Shown piece by piece: positions 25,265 through 30,613 of a stretch of DNA of 30,613 bases. The DNA lies in assembly GCA_964592475.1 (NCBI GenBank), contig CAZQEZ010000048.1, forward strand, positions 1 to 30,613, written 5' to 3'. Position 1 is the stretch's first letter. Each line of letters starts with the position of its first letter. The notes beneath the pieces are model-generated. The model was not told the DNA's origin. It searched no databases and saw only the letters and a program-made list of their open reading frames with translations. The position numbers and the translations under genes were made by a program. Origin of the DNA: CAZQEZ01 sp964592475. GTDB taxonomy: Bacteria; Bacteroidota; Bacteroidia; Cytophagales; Cyclobacteriaceae.

Positions 25265-26065
25265 GTGAAAAACTTTATTTTTTTATTATTAATAGTATAC
25301 GCTATTGATGGGTGGTGCCAATGCAAGCCTGAAGCCAAATCTTTTCAAGTGGGTGAAGATTTGCAGTATGATGTATATTACAACTGGGGAATAATTTGGT
25401 TACACGCTGGTGAGGTTTTTTTCAAAGTTAAGGAAGATACTTACGAAAATACTCCGGCTTATCATTTTTATAGCGTTGGCAGTTCTTTCGAGAGTTACGA
25501 TTGGATTTACAAAGTAAGAGATACCTTCCAAACTTATTTAAATAAACAAAATTTCAATCCGCTCTACTTTTCTCGCAATACTTTGGAAGGAGGGTATGAG
25601 GTAGATAACCAATATGAATTCAACTATGAATCCAACCAAATAAAATCTTCAACTTACAATTCTAAAAGCGAAAAGAAAACAGACGTTCTAAAAATTAAGC
25701 CGTGTACTTTTGATGTATTAAGTATTATCTATTATGCCCGCACATTATCTTACGAAAAGTATAAACCAAATCAACAAATACCGATCACAGTAATAATAGA
25801 CGGTAAAATATACGACTTATACATTCGCTATCTTGGCAAGGAACGCATAAAATCAAAGGACGGGAAAAAATATGACTGCATTAAATTTAGCCCTTTGTTA
25901 GTAGAAGGCACTATTTTTAGCGGTGGAGAAGACATGACCGTGTGGGTAACCGACGATCAAAATAGAGTACCTATATTAGTAGAGGCCAAAATATTGGTGG
26001 GTTCTATTAAAACCTATTTGAGAGCAGCCAAACAAATAATTAGTCCTCCTCTCAAGGGAAAATAA
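25265..26065 (+). CDS. DUF3108 domain exported protein
   Basis: A 266-residue protein with a signal peptide (VKNFIFLLLIVYAIDGWCQ) and a DUF3108 beta-sandwich: FQVGEDLQYDVYYNWGIIWL, AGEVFFKVKED, VRDTFQTYLNKQNFNPLYFS, PCTFDVLSIIYYARTL and GGEDMTVWVTDDQNRVPILV (about residues 27-250). DUF3108 proteins are periplasmic or outer-membrane-associated and of unknown function. The start is taken at GTG 25265, which gives a compact signal peptide. A TTG at 25241 in the same frame would add eight residues ahead of it. It converges on accD with a 14-nt gap. Confidence 0.82.
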   Translation: MKNFIFLLLIVYAIDGWCQCKPEAKSFQVGEDLQYDVYYNWGIIWLHAGEVFFKVKEDTYENTPAYHFYSVGSSFESYDWIYKVRDTFQTYLNKQNFNPLYFSRNTLEGGYEVDNQYEFNYESNQIKSSTYNSKSEKKTDVLKIKPCTFDVLSIIYYARTLSYEKYKPNQQIPITVIIDGKIYDLYIRYLGKERIKSKDGKKYDCIKFSPLLVEGTIFSGGEDMTVWVTDDQNRVPILVEAKILVGSIKTYLRAAKQIISPPLKGK

Positions 26066-26079
26066 TAATGTAATAAGGC

Positions 26080-26922
26080 TTAATTTCGAAGCATTTTAAG
26101 TATTACCGTAAGCCTGTCTTTTAAGTTTCTTCGGTCGATAATCATATCTAAAAAACCATTATCCAGTAAAAATTCTGAGGTTTGAAATCCTTTTGGCAAA
26201 TCTTTGCCTATTGTTTCTCTGATCACTCTAGGTCCGGCAAAACCAATTAAAGCTCCTGGTTCAGCAATATTTAAATCGCCCAGCATTGCAAATGAAGCTG
26301 TTACTCCACCCGTGGTAGGGTCGGTTAGTAATGAAATAAAGGGTATTTTTGCCTCAGAAAGCAAGGCCAGTTTAGCGGAAGTTTTACCTAGCTGCATTAA
26401 TGAAAACCCACCCTCCATCATACGAGCTCCACCTGATTTTGAAATAATAAGTAAAGGTATCTTATTTTTTAGCGCGTAGTCAATCGAACGCCCAATTTTT
26501 TCGCCTACTACAGATCCCATAGAACCTCCTATAAAACTGAAATCCATACAAGCAATTACCAGGTCTATACGATTTATTTTTCCATGAGCTGTTCTAACGG
26601 CATCTTTCAACTCTGATTTATTCTGAGAATCCTTTACTCTTTTTGAATATGGTTTACTATCAATAAATTTCAAGGGGTCGTCCGACACTAGATCCGGATT
26701 CAATTCTTTGAATTCGTTGTCATCAAAAAGAATTTCAAAATATTCTTTTGATCCTATGCGCACGTGGTAATCATCCTCAGGGCTCACAAATGCATTCTTT
26801 CTCAACTCTCGCATATGAACGATATTACCCTTTGGAGTTTTATACCATAACCCATCAGGCACTTCCTTTTTTTCTGCAGTTGGTGTTTGAATCCCTTTAT
26901 CTTTTCTCTTAAACCACGACAT
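26080..26922 (-). CDS. accD: Acetyl-CoA carboxylase carboxyltransferase subunit beta
   Basis: With AccA it transfers the carboxyl group from biotin to acetyl-CoA, the first step of fatty acid synthesis. Crotonase-fold blocks are intact: IACMDFSFIGGSMGSVVGEK, SKSGGARMMEGGFSLMQLGK, LLTDPTTGGVTASFAMLGD, EPGALIGFAGPRVIRETIG and GFQTSEFLLDNGFLD. The length (280) is normal. The N-terminal zinc ribbon present in E. coli AccD (four cysteines) is altered: at the equivalent place the sequence reads GLWYKTPKGNIVHMRELRKN then AFVSPEDDYHVRIGSKEYF, with no cysteine. The fold outline is recognisable but zinc binding must be absent. A -7-like TAGTTTTG (26967-26960, minus) lies 38 nt upstream. Confidence 0.95.
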   Translation of the reverse strand: MSWFKRKDKGIQTPTAEKKEVPDGLWYKTPKGNIVHMRELRKNAFVSPEDDYHVRIGSKEYFEILFDDNEFKELNPDLVSDDPLKFIDSKPYSKRVKDSQNKSELKDAVRTAHGKINRIDLVIACMDFSFIGGSMGSVVGEKIGRSIDYALKNKIPLLIISKSGGARMMEGGFSLMQLGKTSAKLALLSEAKIPFISLLTDPTTGGVTASFAMLGDLNIAEPGALIGFAGPRVIRETIGKDLPKGFQTSEFLLDNGFLDMIIDRRNLKDRLTVILKMLRN

Positions 26923-26959
26923 CTATACTATTTCCTTTTTTTGTTTTCCAATGTGGCAA

Positions 26960-26967
26960 CAAAACTA
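26960..26967 (-). promoter_or_regulatory. Candidate -7 element for accD
   Basis: TAGTTTTG on the minus strand matches TAnnTTTG exactly, 38 nt upstream of the accD ATG. No TTTG at 19-21 nt further upstream, so only the -7 half is supported. Confidence 0.35.
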
Positions 26968-27092
26968 GTAAAATATGAGGCATAAAACCAGCAAGTTACT
27001 TTTTTTCATTTTTAGCTAATTTTATTAGTTTTAATACTAATTTTTTTATTTTTACACTTTCTTAAACAAGTTATTGCTAAATATATTCGACT

Positions 27093-27206
27093 ATGGAATA
27101 CATTAAAGGTAGAGGAGCCCAATTTAATATACCCAATAGCTTTTTAAAAACCTCGATATTACTGCGTAGAATTGGAGAACTCATTTTTGACTTGGAAAAA
27201 CAATAA
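27093..27206 (+). pseudogene. 5' remnant of a PA0069-like radical SAM gene
   Basis: ATG frame of 37 codons whose first 19 residues, MEYIKGRGAQFNIPNSFLK, look like the N-terminus of the PA0069-family radical SAM proteins. From residue 20 on the resemblance stops (TSILLRRIGELIFDLEKQ and a TAA), and the radical SAM core (~330 residues with CxxxCxxC) is absent. The same frame after the stop reads a further hydrophobic segment (ITYSLIAVLIGLLFYL), perhaps the tail of another broken gene. It sits exactly where the housekeeping part of the window ends and the restriction-modification region starts, so it looks like a gene broken by insertion or deletion. The family call rests on a short motif. Confidence 0.5.
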
Positions 27207-27364
27207 GCAAATCAATATTTGGAAATAACATATTCACTAATAGCAGTTTTAATCGGACTTTTATTTTATTTGTGATTGGTGGACTAGGAAAATGGGAACT
27301 AAATTTACTATATTAGGATTGCCATAAGGTAAATATGCGGAACACTATGAGTTAATGATATAAT

Positions 27365-27374
27365 ACCGTTGGTG
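27365..27374 (+). repeat. 10-bp direct repeat, left copy (ACCGTTGGTG)
   Basis: The identical 10-mer is at 29206-29215, where it forms the outer right arm of the attC-like palindrome. The two copies bracket the restriction-modification genes (1841 bp apart). If the crossover lies within GTT, the intervening DNA would be one cassette. Confidence 0.5.
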
Positions 27375-27452
27375 GCAAGGCTAAACGCAACTATTAACGA
27401 TAATTTGTTGAAAACAACGTGGTAATTGAAAAAGATTTTGGGCTAGTATTAC

Positions 27453-27460
27453 TATTTTTG
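27453..27460 (+). promoter_or_regulatory. Candidate -7 element for the restriction-modification operon
   Basis: TATTTTTG matches TAnnTTTG exactly and ends 26 nt before the methyltransferase ATG. The nearest upstream TTTG is only 12 nt away, so the -33 element is uncertain. The lone promoter suggests that modification and restriction genes are transcribed together. Confidence 0.4.
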
Positions 27461-27486
27461 CTTAAACGGTTAAATTATAAAATAAG

Positions 27487-28449
27487 ATGAAAGTAAAAGA
27501 ACCATTATTTGATTATATCAGCCCAAATTTGGATTATCAGGTTAAAAATGGAGATTGCCTTGCTGTTCTTAAAACAGTTGAAGATGAAAAATTTGACTTA
27601 ATAATTACCTCACCTCCTTACAATGTAGGGAAATCTTATGAAACCAAAACCAGCATAGAAAAATATCTTGAAACACAGGAAAACATCATAGATGAACTTG
27701 TTCGGACATTATCTAAACAAGGTAATCTTTGTTGGCAAGTTGGTAATTATGTTGACAAAGGAGAAGTTTTCCCATTGGACATTTTTTACTATCAAATCTT
27801 TAAGAAGCATAGATTAAAGCTTCGCAATAGAATAATTTGGCATTTTGGTCACGGATTGCATGCCAGTAATCGATTTAGTGGCAGATACGAGACAATTTTA
27901 TGGTTTAGTAAGACCGATGATTATATCTTCAACCTTGACAATGTTAGAGTTCCAGCAAAATATCCAGGCAAACGACATTTTAAAGGACCAAAAAAAGGAC
28001 AAATATCTGGAAACCCAAAAGGGAAAAACCCAAGTGATATTTGGGAGATTATAGAACAGGACTGGGATAGAGAAATGTGGAATATTCCAAATGTAAAATC
28101 TAATCATCCAGAAAAAACAGAGCATCCCTGTCAATTTCCTGTTGAATTAGTTGAACGTTGTGTTCTTGCCCTTACAAATGAGAACAGTTGGGTTCTTGAC
28201 CCATTTGCAGGTGTTGGTTCAACAGTAATTGGTGCAATAAAAAACAACCGAAATGCACTGGGGATTGAGAAAGAACAATCCTATTGTGACCTTGCTAATA
28301 AAAGAATAGCCGATTTAAATGAAGGCAAACTAAAGATTAGACCAATTAATAAGCCAATTCATAAGCCTTCTGGTAGAGACAAGGTTTCCCAAATCCCAAA
28401 TGAATGGCTTGAACTTGATTTTACTGAAGACAAAAACGGGAACAAATGA
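27487..28449 (+). CDS. Type II DNA methyltransferase, beta class (probable N4-cytosine)
   Basis: A 320-residue modification enzyme that methylates the target of the adjacent endonuclease using S-adenosylmethionine. The catalytic motif IV TSPPYNVGKSYE comes first (TSPPY at 41-45), and the AdoMet motif I DPFAGVGSTVIGA comes late (residues 238-250), followed by NRNALGIEKE. This order defines the beta group, and the TSPPY (not DPPY) form favours N4-methylcytosine over N6-methyladenine. The central variable part (~110-220), including IWHFGHGLHASNRFSGRYE, would hold target recognition. The gene overlaps the endonuclease gene by 4 nt (ATGA). The best analogue is the methyltransferase of the BglII system; the recognition sequence cannot be read from the protein. 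Confidence 0.9.
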   Translation: MKVKEPLFDYISPNLDYQVKNGDCLAVLKTVEDEKFDLIITSPPYNVGKSYETKTSIEKYLETQENIIDELVRTLSKQGNLCWQVGNYVDKGEVFPLDIFYYQIFKKHRLKLRNRIIWHFGHGLHASNRFSGRYETILWFSKTDDYIFNLDNVRVPAKYPGKRHFKGPKKGQISGNPKGKNPSDIWEIIEQDWDREMWNIPNVKSNHPEKTEHPCQFPVELVERCVLALTNENSWVLDPFAGVGSTVIGAIKNNRNALGIEKEQSYCDLANKRIADLNEGKLKIRPINKPIHKPSGRDKVSQIPNEWLELDFTEDKNGNK

Positions 28450-29060
28450 AAATAGCACAAAAGTATTCACATTTAAATGGAGAAGAATATTTGATTGTAC
28501 ACTACAATACCCTGTATGATGAGATAAAGGAAGTTATTGAGAGCATTAACGCTGATGATTACAGAACCAAGATTAGTAAAGAAGCAAGAAAAAAGGGAAA
28601 TGCACTACTCTCACCCATAGACCTTAACAAAGCTTTCAATGAAGAATTCAACCGCAGAAAATGGGCTGAAAGTCGGTATAATTATTATATTACCCTAAAT
28701 CGGGAATTAATGGAGAAAAGTGTTCTTATGTCAGCAAAGGAGCAAAAAGAGTTTTTAATATCAAATGGAGAGAAAGAACCAATTTATAGTTACAACCAAA
28801 CAGACTTTGTGAAAGAAAAAATCGCTGTTGAGGTGCAATTTGGCAAATATGCATTTGTGGCCTTTGACTTATTTGTTAAACATATGCTGTTTTATTCCGG
28901 GGGTGTCATAAATTTGGGAATTGAAATTCTCCCGACAAAGAAAATGCAGTCTCAAATGAGTAGTGGCGTAGCCTATTACGAAGGAGAAGTTTATAATGTA
29001 ATGAGACAGGGAAGAAATAGCCCACCAGTTCCCTTGTTGATTTTAGGAATAGAACCTTGA
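28446..29060 (+). CDS. BglII/BstYI-family type II restriction endonuclease
   Basis: A 204-residue protein overlapping the methyltransferase stop by 4 nt. After a helical first half it contains TDFVKEKIAVEVQFGKYAFV, placing Asp120, Glu129 and Gln131 at +0, +9 and +11. This is exactly the D-x8-E-x-Q spacing of the BglII active site (Asp84, Glu93, Gln95), where Gln replaces the usual PD-(D/E)xK lysine. The following AFDLFVKHMLFYSGG, and later GIEILPTKKMQSQMSSGVAY, fit the same fold. BglII cuts AGATCT and BstYI cuts RGATCY; the length is closer to BstYI. Specificity is inferred at the family level only. Cells need the upstream methyltransferase for protection, and gene order modification-then-restriction suits establishment in a new host. 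Confidence 0.82.
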   Translation: MKIAQKYSHLNGEEYLIVHYNTLYDEIKEVIESINADDYRTKISKEARKKGNALLSPIDLNKAFNEEFNRRKWAESRYNYYITLNRELMEKSVLMSAKEQKEFLISNGEKEPIYSYNQTDFVKEKIAVEVQFGKYAFVAFDLFVKHMLFYSGGVINLGIEILPTKKMQSQMSSGVAYYEGEVYNVMRQGRNSPPVPLLILGIEP

Positions 29061-29082
29061 TTAAGAATGAATTAAGCCCAGC

Positions 29083-29215
29083 CCCCAACACGCGGTTATA
29101 AGACATTGCGCGGATAGTGCTATATTTGAACAACATAACATTTAATAAGCGGTTTAGCGGCTGGATAAGTCTGTGCTTCGAAGTGCGCAACGATTTCATA
29201 CCGCAACCGTTGGTG
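29083..29215. repeat. 133-bp attC-like imperfect palindrome
   Basis: The arms at 29083-29113 and 29185-29215 are imperfect inverted repeats in three blocks: CCAAC (29085-29089) with GTTGG (29209-29213), GGTT (29094-29097) with AACC (29205-29208), and TTGCGC (29106-29111) with GCGCAA (29185-29190). The left arm has a 4-nt bulge, and about 73 nt lie between the arms. Outer AAC/GTT boxes, unpaired spacers, size and location directly behind a gene pair all resemble integron attC sites. The boxes deviate from the RYYYAAC/GTTRRRY consensus, so the identity is tentative. Confidence 0.4.
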
Positions 29216-29246
29216 TTCATTCGTATAGCGAAACTCACAATCTAAA

Positions 29247-29277
29247 TTTGATGTTAATTTAAAATGAACTTACTTTG
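29247..29277 (+). promoter_or_regulatory. Promoter of the ImmA/IrrE-DUF4411 pair
   Basis: TTTG (29247-29250), 19 nt, then TTACTTTG (29270-29277), close to the Bacteroidota consensus. It ends 17 nt before the GTG start at 29295 and so supports that start and a transcript separate from the restriction-modification genes. Confidence 0.5.
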
Positions 29278-29294
29278 TATAGAAGTTAATAAAA

Positions 29295-30458
29295 GTGGCA
29301 GAAAAAGCATACATAACACCTAAAGTACTAAAGTGGGCTCGAGAGTCGGCTAAAATGACTCTCGAAGTTGCTGCGTCTAAGGTTAACAAGACAGCAGAAC
29401 AACTAAATGAATGGGAAGAAGGTGTTAACTATCCCACAATTAAGCAGGCTGAAAAACTTGCTAAGACCTATAAAAGACCATTTGCTCTGTTCTTTCTGCC
29501 AGAAATACCAAATGATTTCCACCCACTACAAGATTTCCGAAAGTCAGATTCCAAAGAATTAACTACTGGATCTGTTTTTATAATTCGAGAAATCCAACAA
29601 AAGCAAAGCTGGTTAAGCGAAGTTATAGAGGAAAGCGGTGATCCTACCTTATCATTCATTGGTAAATTCAACATTTCTAGTGACCCGAAAGTAGTTGCAA
29701 ATGATATTATTAAAACACTAGAAATCAAGAGTGACTTTACAAGCGAATCCTCTCCAATAAAATATTGGATAGACAAAATTGAGGCAAAAGGGATTTATGT
29801 ATCCCGAACAAGTTTCATTCATTCTCGATTACTATTGGACAAGGAAGAATTGCAAGGATTTGCAATTGCTGACCCTTATGCACCTTTTGTTTTTATAAAC
29901 TCTCAAGACTGGGACGCTCCTCAATTGTTCACACTTATTCATGAGCTAGCTCATTTATGGATTGCTAAGACAGGAATATCAAATGACATTGAACTAGACT
30001 CAAAAAACAGTAATCCTGTTGAAATATTTTGCAACGAGGTTGCTGCTAATGTATTAATGCCCGAAGGAGTTATTAGGTCTTTTGATACTTCAGTCTTCAC
30101 AAGCTCGAAATCAATTTACCAGGAAGCCAGATTAATGGGTGTGAGCAGCTATGCCCTATTAGTAAGATCAATGAAACTCGGTCTAATCTCTTTTCCAAAA
30201 TATAATCAATTGAAAAAAGAGGTTCAACATGATTTTGATGAATTCGTAAAAAAACAAGAAGAAAAGAAGTTAAAAGCTAAGCAAAAAGAAGGTGGACCAA
30301 ACCCTTACCTTCTTCGAGTTAATAAAAACAGTAGGTTATTTACTCAATTCGTACTTGATGCATTTCGCGGAGGTAATATTGAACCTACCCAAGCTAGTTC
30401 ATTATTAAACACTTCAATTAATAATTTTCCAAAACTGGAAATGCAGATTTACAAATGA
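29295..30458 (+). CDS. XRE-HTH plus ImmA/IrrE metallo-endopeptidase
   Basis: A 387-residue two-domain protein. Residues ~8-70 form an XRE-type helix-turn-helix (LKWARESAKMTLEVAASKVN ... LNEWEEGVNYPTIKQAEKLA). The COG2856/ImmA-IrrE zinc protease follows, with HELAH at residues 216-220 (zinc ligands His216 and His220, catalytic Glu217) and the third-ligand region EIFCNEVAANVLMP. A charged tail (KKQEEKKLKAKQKEGG) precedes the C-terminal ~50 residues. Relatives cleave or regulate repressors, or act as antitoxin-like partners. Start is GTG, as no ATG occurs before residue 21 and the promoter ends just upstream. It overlaps the following DUF4411 gene by 4 nt, so the two are translated together. Confidence 0.85.
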   Translation: MAEKAYITPKVLKWARESAKMTLEVAASKVNKTAEQLNEWEEGVNYPTIKQAEKLAKTYKRPFALFFLPEIPNDFHPLQDFRKSDSKELTTGSVFIIREIQQKQSWLSEVIEESGDPTLSFIGKFNISSDPKVVANDIIKTLEIKSDFTSESSPIKYWIDKIEAKGIYVSRTSFIHSRLLLDKEELQGFAIADPYAPFVFINSQDWDAPQLFTLIHELAHLWIAKTGISNDIELDSKNSNPVEIFCNEVAANVLMPEGVIRSFDTSVFTSSKSIYQEARLMGVSSYALLVRSMKLGLISFPKYNQLKKEVQHDFDEFVKKQEEKKLKAKQKEGGPNPYLLRVNKNSRLFTQFVLDAFRGGNIEPTQASSLLNTSINNFPKLEMQIYK

Positions 30459-30613
30459 CACATAAAACATCTAACTATTGTTTGGATGCAAATGTACTCA
30501 TTCAAGCTTGGCAGAAGTATTACTCTCCAGAATTATGCCCTGATTATTGGGATAATCTCATAGCACTAGGTAAGTCCGAAAGGATTTTTATACCTAGCAT
30601 GGTTTATGAAGAA
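30455..30613 (+). CDS. DUF4411 (PIN-like) protein, N-terminal part
   Basis: The ATG overlaps the stop of the ImmA/IrrE gene (ATGA), and the frame is open to the window edge (53 codons). It reads SNYCLDANVLIQAWQKYYSP then SERIFIPSMVYEE, the start of DUF4411, a PIN-domain-like family. Asp11 in the CLDANVLI strand and the Glu of VYEE correspond to the first two acidic residues of PIN nucleases. DUF4411 genes are commonly found behind ImmA/IrrE-HTH genes and are thought to be toxin-like RNases in toxin-antitoxin-like pairs. The activity is inferred, and the C-terminal acidic residues are outside the window. Confidence 0.8.
   Translation, partial: MTHKTSNYCLDANVLIQAWQKYYSPELCPDYWDNLIALGKSERIFIPSMVYEE

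Larger units (their letters stand above)
27207..27486. other. Junction spacer before the restriction-modification genes
   Basis: A short stretch without a supported gene. It contains the 10-mer ACCGTTGGTG (27365-27374), which recurs at 29206-29215 on the far side of the restriction-modification genes, and the presumed promoter of the methyltransferase. No recombinase gene, tRNA or palindromic partner arm is seen on this side. Confidence 0.5.

Noticed and set aside
1..30613. tRNA, rRNA, riboswitch or CRISPR elements
   Set aside because: No cloverleaf, rRNA-like or repeat-spacer structure was seen. No FMN-riboswitch-like conserved blocks were recognised upstream of ribE, though a covariance search was not possible.

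Overview
The window is chromosomal DNA from a low-GC member of the Bacteroidota, most likely a marine Cytophagales-type bacterium. Evidence for this is a GldJ-like gliding/type IX secretion lipoprotein, DUF4174 and DUF3108 proteins, an AccD in which the zinc-ribbon cysteines are replaced, genes that mostly lack Shine-Dalgarno sites, and several promoter candidates of the Bacteroidota form TTTG-N19-21-TAnnTTTG. The placement rests on protein resemblance read by eye, not on a search.

Left part (1-7.4 kb). A 3' fragment of an Rpn/PD-(D/E)XK transposase-type gene with 21-bp heptad-coding repeats runs off the left edge. It is followed by a secreted S9 prolyl-oligopeptidase with an extra C-terminal domain, a small ferritin-like protein, a ~750-bp gene-poor AT-rich stretch with two dyads, a low-specificity threonine aldolase and a PF09818-type ABC-class ATPase.

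Centre (7.5-16.6 kb). A leftward cluster reads riboflavin synthase, pyruvate:ferredoxin oxidoreductase (NifJ type), a terminator-like hairpin, a dihydroorotate-dehydrogenase-like flavoprotein, then the alpha and beta subunits of a 2-oxoacid:ferredoxin oxidoreductase. Divergent from it is an Alvin-type 2[4Fe-4S] ferredoxin with a near-consensus promoter, a strong Shine-Dalgarno site that is unusual for this phylum, and an upstream 7-1-7 palindrome resembling a Fur/PerR box. The two oxidoreductases make reduced ferredoxin from pyruvate and 2-oxoglutarate (or run in the carboxylating direction), and the neighbouring ferredoxin is the obvious electron carrier.

Right-centre (16.7-26.9 kb). Housekeeping and envelope genes: a secreted TPR-like protein, CvpA, a YqeY-like protein, a GldJ-like lipoprotein, Mfd, an oxidase subunit III followed by tandem DUF4174 paralogues, a DUF3108 protein and AccD.

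Right end (27-30.6 kb). This is an accessory region. It starts with a 5' remnant of a radical-SAM (PA0069-like) gene. A type II restriction-modification pair follows: a beta-class, probably N4-cytosine, methyltransferase and a BglII/BstYI-family endonuclease. After a 133-bp imperfect palindrome resembling an attC site comes an XRE-ImmA/IrrE metalloprotease overlapping a DUF4411 PIN-like gene cut by the window edge. The 10-mer ACCGTTGGTG occurs on both sides of the restriction-modification genes, so they may be a mobile cassette in a defence island. This is the most interesting part of the window.
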